This document shows, piece after piece, positions 33,470 through 41,378 of a DNA stretch of 49,187 nt; the first letter of the stretch is position 1; the number at the start of each line of letters is the position of its first letter. The translations under genes were made by a program, and so were the position numbers. The notes below the pieces were generated by a model. It saw nothing but the letters and a program-made list of their open reading frames with translations, was not told the origin of the DNA and searched no databases. Origin of the DNA: CAZSTA01 sp964609495 [NCBI: uncultured bacterium] (GTDB lineage Bacteria; CAZSTA01); assembly GCA_964609495.1 (NCBI GenBank), contig CAZSTA010000003.1, positions 1,557 through 50,743 of the forward strand, given 5' to 3'.

Positions 33470-34264
33470 TCACAGTTTTATTCTCAGGTTTAGCCTCCTC
33501 TCTAGTTGAATCTTCTCCAGTTTTCGCTGCAATTCCGCCCAATAGGGATGATCAGATGAGAAGGCGATCTGCCTGTACTGTCCTGTCACCTCAGGGAAAT
33601 GATGCTCCAATATGCCCCGAACGTTCTGCCAGTTTCGGTCTCCCTCCCCTTCAATGCTCAGAGAGTAGATCCAGATCGTGTCAGCGTATGGCGCTGTCAT
33701 TTCGATAAGCGACTCTACATCGGTGATGAAAGGCATCACTGGACTAATCAGCGTGTAGGTTTCGAGGCCTGCATCTTTCAACTTCTTGAGGGCTTCGATC
33801 CTCCTTTCATTGGGCGGAGCGTTGGCCTCGAATAGCCGTCGAATATGATCGTCCTGAAAGGCAATCGAGATACCCACCGATGAGCCAGTCATACTCGCGA
33901 GCAAATCGATGTCGCGGGCTACCAGGTCGGACTTGGTCAGGATACAGACCGAGAAGTTCTGCTGTGCTAACAGTTCTAGCGCTTGTCGGGTCTGCTGGTA
34001 GATTGCCTCAGATGGTTGGTAGGGGTCGGTATTCATCCCGATATAGATTGTCTGAGGTTCAAGTGCGGAGAGCTCGTGACTCAGTTGATCGGCAATGTCA
34101 TGGTGCATAAGGATCTCTTCTGCCGAGTCTATCTCAGTCTGGTTGAGGGTATAGCAGTAGTAGCAGTGGTGTTCGCATCCAATGTATGGATCTAGCTGAT
34201 AGGCAAACATCTCCAAGCTACAAGGTTGGAGGATTTGCCGACTGGAACACCTGCGCACTCTCAT
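33470..34264 (-). CDS. SplB-like radical SAM protein
   Basis: The protein has 264 residues. The radical SAM cysteines C30, C34 and C37 (CEHHCYYC) are intact. The sequence resembles the COG1533 group related to spore photoproduct lyase (DPYIGCEHHCYYCYT, MNTDPYQPSE, LTKSDLVARDIDLL), but is shorter than true SPL and lacks an obvious DNA-lesion domain. Function in non-sporulating bacteria is unknown. Its codons appear richer in G and C than those of the flanking genes, which, with the palindrome downstream, suggests acquisition. Confidence 0.82.
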   Translation of the reverse strand: MRVRRCSSRQILQPCSLEMFAYQLDPYIGCEHHCYYCYTLNQTEIDSAEEILMHHDIADQLSHELSALEPQTIYIGMNTDPYQPSEAIYQQTRQALELLAQQNFSVCILTKSDLVARDIDLLASMTGSSVGISIAFQDDHIRRLFEANAPPNERRIEALKKLKDAGLETYTLISPVMPFITDVESLIEMTAPYADTIWIYSLSIEGEGDRNWQNVRGILEHHFPEVTGQYRQIAFSSDHPYWAELQRKLEKIQLERRLNLRIKL

Positions 34265-34310
34265 TGCTCTACGGCACTCCTTTTCAATGATCCACTATTA
34301 CATGGCTACC

Positions 34311-34602
34311 TTAAGTAGTTTAAAAGAAGTTTCGGGCTGTTTGGTCTGAGATGTTTGAGATCAGATTAGGTCTTGACTCACCTTAAATCACCCTCCCCTC
34401 AAGGGAGAGGGAAACTAATCTCATCAAGAGAAGGGCTTAATTATGTTCCCTCTCCCCTTGTGGGAGAGGGATAAAAGGTAACTTTTTAACCTTGAGTCCT
34501 ATTTGAAGCAAAAGTTACCTTTTAAGGGTGAGGGGAAAATTATATCTTGAGCTAATAATCGAAAAACTAATAATAGGAAGTTATTTATTTGAAACTACTT
34601 AA
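34311..34602. repeat. Intergenic palindromic-repeat copy bounded by an 11-bp inverted repeat
   Basis: A non-coding stretch of 292 bp begins with TTAAGTAGTTT (34311-34321) and ends with AAACTACTTAA (34592-34602), exact inverses. Within it, 34388-34537 is a copy of a REP-like family (arms such as CCCTCTCCCC...GGGAGAGGG and a GGGTGAGGGG end). Other copies are at 37141-37245 and 45156-45334. A 52-bp insert with 14-bp arms (34473-34523) interrupts this copy. No open frame of note is seen. Confidence 0.7.
34473..34523. repeat. Inverted-repeat insert inside the REP copy
   Basis: Perfect 14-bp arms AAAAGGTAACTTTT (34473-34486) and AAAAGTTACCTTTT (34510-34523) enclose 23 bp. The other copies run straight from GGGAGAGGGATA into GGGTGAGG here, so about 52 bp was inserted, perhaps a miniature transposable element. 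Confidence 0.6.
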
Positions 34603-34604
34603 AT

Positions 34605-35217
34605 TCAACTAGAACCAAATCTCAATCTGAGGATAGTATAAACCGCTTTGTATATTTCCCGCTTAGATATTTTAGATCTGCCAGCTCTTCTGTCAACGAA
34701 GATAATCGGGATCTCTCCTATCTTAAAACCCTTCTGCTTGCACTTATACAGCATTTCGACTAAAAAAGAATATCCATCGGAGAATATGTTATCGAGATCT
34801 ATCACCTCTAGAACCTCTCTTCTATAGCATCTAAACCCAGCGGTGCGATCGTTATTCTCGAATCCCAAAAGTGCCTTAGCTACAAGATTAGCGGTTCGGC
34901 TTATTGTCTTCCTTATAATCCCCCAGTTCACCGTGCCGCCACCTTCTATATACCGCGAGCCGATCACTAAATCGTATTCACCAGCTTTAGATATCAACTC
35001 TGGTATATACTTCGGATCGTGGGAGAAATCAGCATCCATAGTTAAGATGAGATCGCTTCCCCAACTCATCAGCTATTCGTCCTGTTCCATCAGGGGAATT
35101 ATCATCAACTATAACTATCTCCAACCTCGAGTTTAGATCTAAAGCTATTATTTTCTCAACCAGCTTCTGGAGGTTATCCCTCTCGTTATAAGTGGAAATA
35201 ATAATTGTAGCTTTCAT
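34605..35217 (-). pseudogene. Broken dolichol-phosphate-mannose-synthase-like glycosyltransferase
   Basis: The N-terminal part starts at ATG 35217 (overlapping the HNH stop, ATGA) and encodes the GT2 motifs ISTYNERDN and VDDNSPDGTG, then runs into a stop after about 63 residues. The rest of the family sequence continues in another frame from 35069: TMDADFSHDP, GSRYIEGGGTVNWG, SDGYSFLVEM. Between the two halves about 25-30 codons of the usual sequence (the HRPGKLGLG region) are missing. So an internal deletion with frameshift is likely rather than a simple slip; an assembly error is the other possibility. The intact enzyme would glycosylate polyprenyl phosphate. Confidence 0.82.
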
Positions 35218-35756
35218 TCCCCATATACGCTCTGGTCGGCCTCTGCCTCCCAGAATAGATATTTTTTCCATCGGCTATCTACATTCTTGGGAATGTTAGT
35301 CATAATATGGAGGTAAGGGATCATACCTGGCTCCCGAGGAGCCTTTAGAAGCTTCAAGCCAGCTTGCTCAGGAGTCCTATCCCCCTTGATGCTATTACAC
35401 CTGTGGCAAGCGGCTACTACGTTAGTCCAAGTGTGCTTTCCTCCTCTCGACAGAGGAATCACATGATCTATGGTCAGGTTAGGGTCCTCCCTCCCACAGT
35501 ATTGACATCTTCCCCTATCTCTCTTAATTATATTTTTCCTGGTAAAAGCAAATTCCTTTACCGGTTGCTTAACAAATTGAGAAAGGCGAACAACGTTGGG
35601 TAGCCTAATAGTTATAGACGGAGAGTGAATCTCCACACTATCATCTTCAACCCGTTCAGCTTTCCCTAAAAATAACATAATGATAGCCCGACGAGCGCTA
35701 CAGATATGTAATGGCTCATAAGAAGCATTTAATACTAAAACTCGCCTCTTTAACAC
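35214..35756 (-). CDS. HNH endonuclease family protein
   Basis: The protein has 180 residues from a GTG start. HNH core: C84 and C87 (CQYC), D97-H98 (DHVIPLSRGG), N112 and C117/C120 (CHRCN). The zinc and catalytic residues are all present. This group (with the N-terminal VLNASYEPLHICS motif) is widespread as a single chromosomal gene; its role is unknown, and it is not tied to a restriction system here. The stop overlaps the start of the broken glycosyltransferase by 4 nt. Confidence 0.9.
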   Translation of the reverse strand: MLKRRVLVLNASYEPLHICSARRAIIMLFLGKAERVEDDSVEIHSPSITIRLPNVVRLSQFVKQPVKEFAFTRKNIIKRDRGRCQYCGREDPNLTIDHVIPLSRGGKHTWTNVVAACHRCNSIKGDRTPEQAGLKLLKAPREPGMIPYLHIMTNIPKNVDSRWKKYLFWEAEADQSVYGE

Positions 35757-35787
35757 TGGAGAACACTCCTTTAGGGAGATGATTCCT

Positions 35788-36975
35788 TTATATCATCCCT
35801 ATCTCTTTTCCCGCTTTAGCAAAGGCCTCTAAAGCCTGCTCTATGTCCTCATCGCTGTGAGCAGCGGTTACTGTAGCTCTAAGACGGCTGGTATTGGGAG
35901 GCACAGCCGGGGGAAGGATATAGCATATAAAAATACCCCTCTGTTGAAGTTTCTGAGTCATCAATTGCGCTCTTTCATCACTTCTCATCAAGACAGGAAT
36001 GACAGGAGTCTCACTATTCATAGTATCGAATCCCAACTTCTGCAATCCATCTCTGAATAATTTAACATTATGCCACAACTTTTCTCGTCTTTCAGGCTCC
36101 TCGTCCATAACCTCAAAAGAGGCAATGGAAGCAGCTACCGCAGCTGGTGGTAAGCTAGCGGAAAAGATGAAAGCTCTAGCATTATGCTTTAAGTAGTCGA
36201 TCATATCCTTCTTTCCAGCGATATATCCTCCTATGCTCGGAATGATCTTGCTCAGAGTCCCCATTTTAACCTCCACCTCGCCCTCCATTCCGAAGTACTC
36301 CTCTATCCCTCGACCATTCTCCCCTAAGATCCCTGAGGAGTGAGCCTCGTCCACCATCAGCCAAGCATCATATTTTTCAGCTAACTCTTTTACCCTAGGC
36401 AGGTTGACTATATCTCCGTCCATACTGAATACAGCATCAACTACTACTAATCTGCCAGGCGCATCCTGAGCATCCTTTAAAGCCCTCTCTAATTCATCCG
36501 TATCCTTATGCTCGTAGCGGACAAATCGAGCCCTGGATAGCATACATCCATCTACTATACTGGCATGATTTAACTTATCGGATATCACCACATCCCCTCG
36601 TCCACACAGAGTAGAGATCGTAGCTAAATTAGTCACATAGCCGCTACTATAGGTTATTGCCGCTTCGGTTCCTTTAAAAGCAGATATCTTCTCCTCCAAT
36701 TCGATATGCAGATCAGTTGTTCCAGCTAATATTCTAACCCCATGAGTCCCAGTTCCATATTTTTCGATCGCTTCGGTAGCCGCCCTTGCTATCTTGGGAT
36801 GCCCCAACAATCCTAAGTAGCTATAGGAGGCAAATATAAGCATTTGGCGACCGCCTATAGTGACTCTTGGTCCGTCGAGTTCTTCCACTTTCTGAAGATA
36901 AAAGTATAAATCTCTCTTCTTTACATCTATCATTCGCTCAATGAAATTGGCGATTTTCCTCTCATAAGAGTTCAT
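35788..36975 (-). CDS. Alpha-oxoamine synthase (BioF/KBL/SPT family)
   Basis: PLP enzyme of 395 residues from the ATG at 36975; a GTG at 36978 is closer to the AGGGGG site. Numbered from the GTG, the PLP lysine is K244 in GTLSKIIPSIGG, with H138, D210 and H213 (VDEAHSSG) around the cofactor. The family joins an amino acid to an acyl-CoA with loss of CO2. The acceptor motif GTGTHGVRILAGTTDLH resembles serine palmitoyltransferase and KBL more than BioF, but I cannot fix the substrate. No other biotin genes are near. A perfect promoter lies upstream. Confidence 0.88.
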   Translation of the reverse strand: MNSYERKIANFIERMIDVKKRDLYFYLQKVEELDGPRVTIGGRQMLIFASYSYLGLLGHPKIARAATEAIEKYGTGTHGVRILAGTTDLHIELEEKISAFKGTEAAITYSSGYVTNLATISTLCGRGDVVISDKLNHASIVDGCMLSRARFVRYEHKDTDELERALKDAQDAPGRLVVVDAVFSMDGDIVNLPRVKELAEKYDAWLMVDEAHSSGILGENGRGIEEYFGMEGEVEVKMGTLSKIIPSIGGYIAGKKDMIDYLKHNARAFIFSASLPPAAVAASIASFEVMDEEPERREKLWHNVKLFRDGLQKLGFDTMNSETPVIPVLMRSDERAQLMTQKLQQRGIFICYILPPAVPPNTSRLRATVTAAHSDEDIEQALEAFAKAGKEIGMI

Positions 36976-37033
36976 CACGTTTCCCCCTGTCCACTTGGTA
37001 GAAGCACTTTATCTACTTCTTCTCCTAATTGGG

Positions 37034-37062
37034 ATTATAACACAGCTAAAGCCCTTTGTCAA
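37034..37062 (-). promoter_or_regulatory. Consensus promoter of the oxoamine synthase/HNH/glycosyltransferase unit
   Basis: On the minus strand TTGACA (37062-37057), a 17-bp spacer and TATAAT (37039-37034), 58 nt before the ATG. Confidence 0.88.
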
Positions 37063-37140
37063 TATCAATTCTTTTGGAGTTCCAGCGGATAAAATTATCG
37101 GTTACAAAACTGTGAATAAGTTCATAGTTTCAATTTAAAT

Positions 37141-37245
37141 CACCCTCCCCTAACCCCTCCCATCAAGAGAGGGGAAGATAAAAAGAGCGAGCAGTTCTAT
37201 CAAGAAACCCTCTCCCGCGAGGGGAGAGGGATAGGGTGAGGGGGA
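37141..37245. repeat. REP-like palindromic repeat, intact copy
   Basis: Contains CACCCTCCCCTAACCCCTCC near its left end and CCCTCTCCCGCGAGGGGAGAGGG (a near-perfect hairpin) followed by ATAGGGTGAGGGGG at its right end. It lies in the 682-nt space between genes (36976-37657), which also holds a promoter, an IS605-like end hairpin and a permease remnant. Confidence 0.8.
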
Positions 37246-37444
37246 ATTATGTCTTGACTATAAGAATTAAATTATCACAAAATTTTACTCACTCGGCTAC
37301 TTTACCACCTAACAGTTAGATTAAAATTTGATATAAATAGGCAAGAAGAAGTTTTTATGTTTTTAAGGGAGGTGATCGAGGGATAGTTTTTATCAACTTA
37401 TCTAGGTCGAAGGATAGATATAAAATCTACAAGGAGGGAATTTT

Positions 37445-37480
37445 ATGAAAAAGAAAACTCCTGCTTTTAGGCAGGGGTAG
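37445..37480 (+). mobile_element. IS200/IS605-like end hairpin with TnpB-like C-terminal codons, remnant
   Basis: A hairpin of 8 bp (ACTCCTGC/GCAGGGGT, loop of 6 nt) overlaps an 11-codon frame M-K-K-K-T-P-A-F-R-Q-G-stop with a perfect AAGGAGGG ahead. Right ends of IS605-type elements often combine such a hairpin with the last codons of TnpB, which end in similar Ala/Pro-Phe-Arg-Gly tails. No transposase body is present, so at most a relic. A chance microORF is the alternative. Confidence 0.35.
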
Positions 37481-37581
37481 CACACAGAAGATAGGAGATC
37501 AAGGACAACGATGCTATTAAACTATAAATATAGATTGTATTCTATGAACGTAATAAGACTTCTATTACCTGTTATCAGCAG

Positions 37582-37668
37582 ATAATGACTATTCCGGTAG
37601 TGATTCTATTTTTCGCTGCGCAGAAGTATTTCATTAGAGGGATTGTGCTGACTGGGATTAAGGGCTAG
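37582..37668 (+). pseudogene. C-terminal remnant of a sugar ABC transporter permease
   Basis: A plus-strand frame ends [19 protein letters not shown] then [12 protein letters not shown] (stop TAG at 37666-37668). This matches the C-termini of MalG-type permeases. Upstream the frame loses similarity at about 37582 and has a stop at 37531-37533, so only the last 27-28 residues remain. The end runs 11 nt into the convergent RseB-like gene. Confidence 0.72.
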
Positions 37669-38683
37669 TCAGAGAGGTTGCTATCTTCTTTAGCTCCTTA
37701 GGGGAAATATCACTTACCAAGATATAATTTATGTCCTTGCTTTTCCCCTTGAGGAGCTGAAGCTTAAGTTCCCCAAGGGAGTCGTCAGTAGGTATTGCCA
37801 CCTTGGGTTCTCTTCCGAGGAAGGAGGGAAAGGCTATCCTTTTTATCGGCCATTCGAAGAGCGAGACGGTGCTCATTCCATTGGTGTATTTTAGATGTAA
37901 TATAGCTCTATCCTTAACTTTTAGCAAACTGGCTCCTCGAAAGATATATCCCTCGGGGATGTAGGTGGGTATCACAAATTTGAACTTGATGTTTTTCTCG
38001 ATATCCGCCAATGATTTAAACTCCCTCTCTGGAGCTTCCGCAATGATATCGATATGGGGAGGCGCTTTGAATTTAAAGAGAGTTTCATCCAAGGGAGAGG
38101 AGAAATTTATTTCCGCATAGTAGGATAAGGATATAAGTTTCCCTTTAGGAGCATAGCGCTCAGTTTTTAAGGTTAATCCATACTCTTTATCTATCCAAAT
38201 CTTCTTGGAATTCCCAGCTCCACTTTTTGGCTTCAGGTGTATAACATAGGTCTTTCGATCAGCTATCTCATCCCCAGCGCTGAAATTAACCTCGTAATTC
38301 TCAAGGAGTAGAGCTAGATCGGATTTAAATTTTTCCTTCTCCAATTCCAGTCTTGGAGCTAGACGAGTAAAGACTTTTCTGAGATGGGGCTCATATCTCC
38401 AGATGGTAGTTCCATCGTTGATGGTGGTTCGACCGGCTAGGGGAGGTGGAGATAGAAATTCTCTTCTGCTTTTATCCCCCATCTGATACACCTTGGATGT
38501 TATCTCTCTCGGCTGTCTGGGTCCTAAGATCACATTGATCTGCTCTCCTATATAATTTATCTTCCCCAGAGAATCGATCATTAATTTTATTATTGGAGGA
38601 GGGAGCGTGTTATCCTCGGCATAAGTTGATGAGTAACTGGGAAGAAGAAGGAGAATAACTAGCCATATAGTTAGCGATCTCAT
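37658..38683 (-). CDS. RseB/MucB-like periplasmic sigma regulator
   Basis: The protein has 341 residues. Residues 1-22 are a signal peptide ([17 protein letters not shown]). Residues about 30-225 resemble the lipoprotein-sensor fold shared by RseB/MucB and LolA ([42 protein letters not shown]). Residues 235-341 form a second domain ([15 protein letters not shown]) like DUF4367/RsgI. It follows the anti-sigma gene by 108 nt, as RseB follows RseA in E. coli. It probably tunes anti-sigma release in response to envelope stress. Confidence 0.82.
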   Translation of the reverse strand: MRSLTIWLVILLLLPSYSSTYAEDNTLPPPIIKLMIDSLGKINYIGEQINVILGPRQPREITSKVYQMGDKSRREFLSPPPLAGRTTINDGTTIWRYEPHLRKVFTRLAPRLELEKEKFKSDLALLLENYEVNFSAGDEIADRKTYVIHLKPKSGAGNSKKIWIDKEYGLTLKTERYAPKGKLISLSYYAEINFSSPLDETLFKFKAPPHIDIIAEAPEREFKSLADIEKNIKFKFVIPTYIPEGYIFRGASLLKVKDRAILHLKYTNGMSTVSLFEWPIKRIAFPSFLGREPKVAIPTDDSLGELKLQLLKGKSKDINYILVSDISPKELKKIATSLTSP

Positions 38684-38791
38684 AGCTATTCTACAGTTCG
38701 GAAACCCCCGTAATATGCTCCAGCGTAACCGAATTTTTAATTATGGGGGAGGAGAACTGCCCTCCTTTGTAAATTTTTTCACCTTTAGAAT

Positions 38792-39244
38792 CTATTGAGT
38801 CTCGATATCGAGGATATCTCCAACCCAAGAGGCTTCCTCAGAGAAGGGTTGACTTGCGGTGAATAGTATATGTTTTTCGACCAGATAATCAGCATTTACT
38901 ACCTCTTGTTTAGGAAGTAAGAAGTCATTTATAATAAACCCGATAGCGATCAGTAAGATCACGGCCGCTATAGCTGGTATGGGATGTCTCAACATCCGAG
39001 AGAATATATTGGGAGATCTCGCCTTCTCCCTCTCCAGCCTCTTCACTAATTTGGGCCAAAATTCAGGTGATAATCTCTCATCATCAATTGATTTGACAAC
39101 AGCTACTAGCTGATTCAACTCCTCATATTCCTGGGCACAGCTAGAGCAGATCTTGAGATGATCCTCTATCTTTTGCCTCTCTCTTTCCCTTAATTCCCCA
39201 TCCAGATAAGCCGACATAAGTTTTTGAACTTTTGCACATCTCAT
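38792..39244 (-). CDS. Zinc-finger (ZAS) anti-sigma factor
   Basis: The protein has 150 residues. The N-terminus has the HxxxCxxC ZAS motif (H29, C33, C36, with C3) that binds the sigma factor and zinc. A transmembrane helix lies at about 86-108 (IPAIAAVILLIAIGFIINDF). The C-terminal 40 residues would be outside. The gene begins 18 nt after the sigma gene, so the pair is coupled. Typical membrane-bound ECF regulator released by proteolysis. Confidence 0.92.
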   Translation of the reverse strand: MRCAKVQKLMSAYLDGELRERERQKIEDHLKICSSCAQEYEELNQLVAVVKSIDDERLSPEFWPKLVKRLEREKARSPNIFSRMLRHPIPAIAAVILLIAIGFIINDFLLPKQEVVNADYLVEKHILFTASQPFSEEASWVGDILDIETQ

Positions 39245-39262
39245 ATCAGATCACCGAACCCT

Positions 39263-39862
39263 CTATATATCCGATTCGCTCAAAAGGGACTTAAGGCGCA
39301 TCCTAGCTTTATGCAGACAAGACTTAGTTGTTCCCATTGGGCAGTTGAATATATCCGATATCTCCCGATAGGAAAAACCTTGAAGATCGTGAAGGATAAT
39401 TACTATTCGATATTTATAGGAGAGCTTGCTTATCGCCTTTTGAACTCTCTCTTTTAGTTCGTTACTCTCCCTGATCTCCTCGGGATCGATTAGATCGGGG
39501 GAGGAGGCTTCATTCGACATCACCCTCTGAGTATCTTTATACCAATCCTCTCTAAATTCCCAATCTTTATTTGAATTACCTCTCTTATTTTTTTTACGCC
39601 AAGCATCGATGCACATATTGACTGTCACTCTATATAACCAGGTGGAGAAGGTCGATCTTTGTTTAAATTTCTTGAGCGATTTGAAGACCTTGATGAATAC
39701 CTCTTGAGTCAGGTCCTCAGCCTCCTCATAGTTATCGATCATTCGATAGATGATGTTGAAAACTCGATCCTGGTGGCGATTCACTATATCCTCGAAAGCC
39801 GATTTATCCCCATTTTTAAAAAGGCGGACTAATTGAAGGTCTATATCTTCTTCCCTTGCCAT
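39263..39862 (-). CDS. ECF-family RNA polymerase sigma factor
   Basis: The protein has 199 residues from the ATG at 39862; a TTG at 39913 would add 17 atypical residues. Region 2 (FEDIVNRHQDRVFNIIYRMI, EAEDLTQEVFIKVFKSL, FSTWLYRVTVNMCIDAWRK) and region 4 (LSYKYRIVIILHDLQGFSYREISDIF, GTTKSCLHKAR) are clear. Region 3 is absent as in ECF sigmas. It resembles RpoE/SigW-type factors. A candidate ECF promoter lies upstream, so autoregulation is likely. Two direct copies of CTTGAGGAGC lie just before the coding region. Confidence 0.94.
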   Translation of the reverse strand: MAREEDIDLQLVRLFKNGDKSAFEDIVNRHQDRVFNIIYRMIDNYEEAEDLTQEVFIKVFKSLKKFKQRSTFSTWLYRVTVNMCIDAWRKKNKRGNSNKDWEFREDWYKDTQRVMSNEASSPDLIDPEEIRESNELKERVQKAISKLSYKYRIVIILHDLQGFSYREISDIFNCPMGTTKSCLHKARMRLKSLLSESDI

Positions 39863-39958
39863 ACTCTTTCTGAGGCTTATAGCTATGCTCCTCAAGTTCG
39901 ACTCGCTCCTCAAGGTTTGATCGAATGCGGTTGAGCAATAGTTTCCTTCTACTATAGA

Positions 39959-39987
39959 TAGACGAAAGAAAAGGCATAAATGTTTAC
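39959..39987 (-). promoter_or_regulatory. Candidate ECF-type autoregulatory promoter
   Basis: On the minus strand GTAAAC (39987-39982), a 17-bp spacer and CGTCTA (39964-39959), matching the AAC/CGTC pattern of ECF promoters. No good vegetative promoter is seen upstream of the sigma gene. Confidence 0.4.
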
Positions 39988-40123
39988 TTTAACTGAGGGA
40001 TGGGCGCAAATATTTCTAATTGCTGTCGTAGAGCAGACTTGAATCAGACAAGATGATAAGGCTATAGTTTGATAAGATGGTTATAGAGAGATTCTTTGTC
40101 GAATTATGCCTGTCCTCGGTTAA

Positions 40124-41233
40124 CTACCTCTTCATACTCTCAGCTAAGATCAACTCTAGTTCTCCTCGATTGCTCTCTGGATCATAGTAACAATCCAAGA
40201 TCCTATCATGAGGTAGAGAACTGATCCTCTCGTTCATTATATTCAGAACCTTGAAGTTGATCTCGATGGCTTTCTGCACCGGCATCCTCTCAGGATTAAT
40301 ATCTATCCCGAAGTATCCAGTATAGCCGATCATCTTTAGAACGTAGAGGGTGGCTTCAGCCTGTTGCCATTCCACTACCCCTGTATTCAAGTCCTGATCA
40401 TAATTGCCTAAGGGTTGGCTGTTCCAGTGAGTATGCGCTAATCTTCCCTCCCTGGCTACTCTGCTGAAGGCGTAAGGGGTATCCTCAAATCCCATCCTTA
40501 CATGTCCAATCTCTGGATTGAGCCCTACTAGACGATGTCCCTCCTCCAGCCACTTCTTGTTTTCTGGATTAGTCAATCGCGCCTCTACATCCTTCGCCAT
40601 GATTATCCCATCAGCAGTAGTCCGATAGATATTATTGGGAGCAGGCTCATAAGGTTTTGGCTCTATGGCAACGCGAACTCCTGGCACCTCATCCATAGCC
40701 TCGGCTAAACCGGCCTCGAAGCGATCCCACATCTCATAGTATAGCGTCCCCATAGAGTAGGTATAACCATCGATCCCGGGCCAGACAACCGCCATATCCG
40801 CTTCCGCCTCTTTGACCAGTTTGAGAGCTTTGACCGTCCTATCGAAAGCTTTCTGGCGATACTTCTCTATCGGGTTGGAGAGGGAGCCAAATTCAAACTC
40901 CTTGTCGAAGAAGATGAAGGGGGGAATCAATACTAAACGAATCCCAGTCTCCTCCTCCAACTTCTTATAAAGAGGTAGATTCTCCTCATTCACCTCGTTT
41001 GGATAGTGAGCCTCGATCCCTTTAACCCCATATTTAGTGAACTCCGCGGCGATCTCCAGCCTCTCAGCGATCGTCATCTCCTTCACATAGCGATCGTGAA
41101 ATCTTCCTCCTGCGGGAGAGAAGTACCAAACCCCAACTGAGAGCTTAAGATCTAGATTGAAGGTATTAAGTTGCTCAAGTAATTCCTCCTTTATCCGTCT
41201 TTTCTGTTGATAGCGCAGATCAACCAGTGCCAT
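40124..41233 (-). CDS. Xylose-isomerase family TIM-barrel protein
   Basis: The protein has 369 residues. Sequence features of the xylose isomerase/L-rhamnose isomerase-like barrel are visible: KGIEAHYPNEV, VVWPGIDGYTY, VAIEPKPYEPAPN (metal Glu), LNPEIGHVRMG, AHTHWNSQPLGNYDQD, GIDINPER. Metal ligands E, D and H appear present. The exact substrate is unclear; many uncultured bacteria have several paralogues. It has an AAGGAGG site and stands between the sigma operon and the DUF58 pair. Confidence 0.88.
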   Translation of the reverse strand: MALVDLRYQQKRRIKEELLEQLNTFNLDLKLSVGVWYFSPAGGRFHDRYVKEMTIAERLEIAAEFTKYGVKGIEAHYPNEVNEENLPLYKKLEEETGIRLVLIPPFIFFDKEFEFGSLSNPIEKYRQKAFDRTVKALKLVKEAEADMAVVWPGIDGYTYSMGTLYYEMWDRFEAGLAEAMDEVPGVRVAIEPKPYEPAPNNIYRTTADGIIMAKDVEARLTNPENKKWLEEGHRLVGLNPEIGHVRMGFEDTPYAFSRVAREGRLAHTHWNSQPLGNYDQDLNTGVVEWQQAEATLYVLKMIGYTGYFGIDINPERMPVQKAIEINFKVLNIMNERISSLPHDRILDCYYDPESNRGELELILAESMKR

Positions 41234-41309
41234 TATTCATCCTCCTTTTATAAAGAAAATGTGAATCTAAGGAGCATCTGCCGCATTACTTTATATCTTT
41301 TCCCCTAGA

Positions 41310-41378
41310 TCACCCTTCACCTCTTATCTTGATTAGGACGAAGATCGCTCCCAAGATCGAGCTTATAGCAGGACTCAT
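41310..41378 (-). CDS. Possible 22-residue hydrophobic microprotein
   Basis: ATG at 41378 overlaps the stop of the DUF4129 gene (ATGA) and opens a frame of 22 codons: MSPAISSILGAIFVLIKIRG then EG. It would be a single membrane helix with a basic end. Translational coupling is plausible because the preceding codons contain GAGGAG. Coding status is uncertain; no homologues can be checked here. Confidence 0.28.
   Translation of the reverse strand: MSPAISSILGAIFVLIKIRGEG

Noticed and set aside
37445-37480. An 11-residue gene with perfect ribosome-binding site
   Set aside because: It coincides with a hairpin and a TnpB-like tail; kept only as a possible element remnant.
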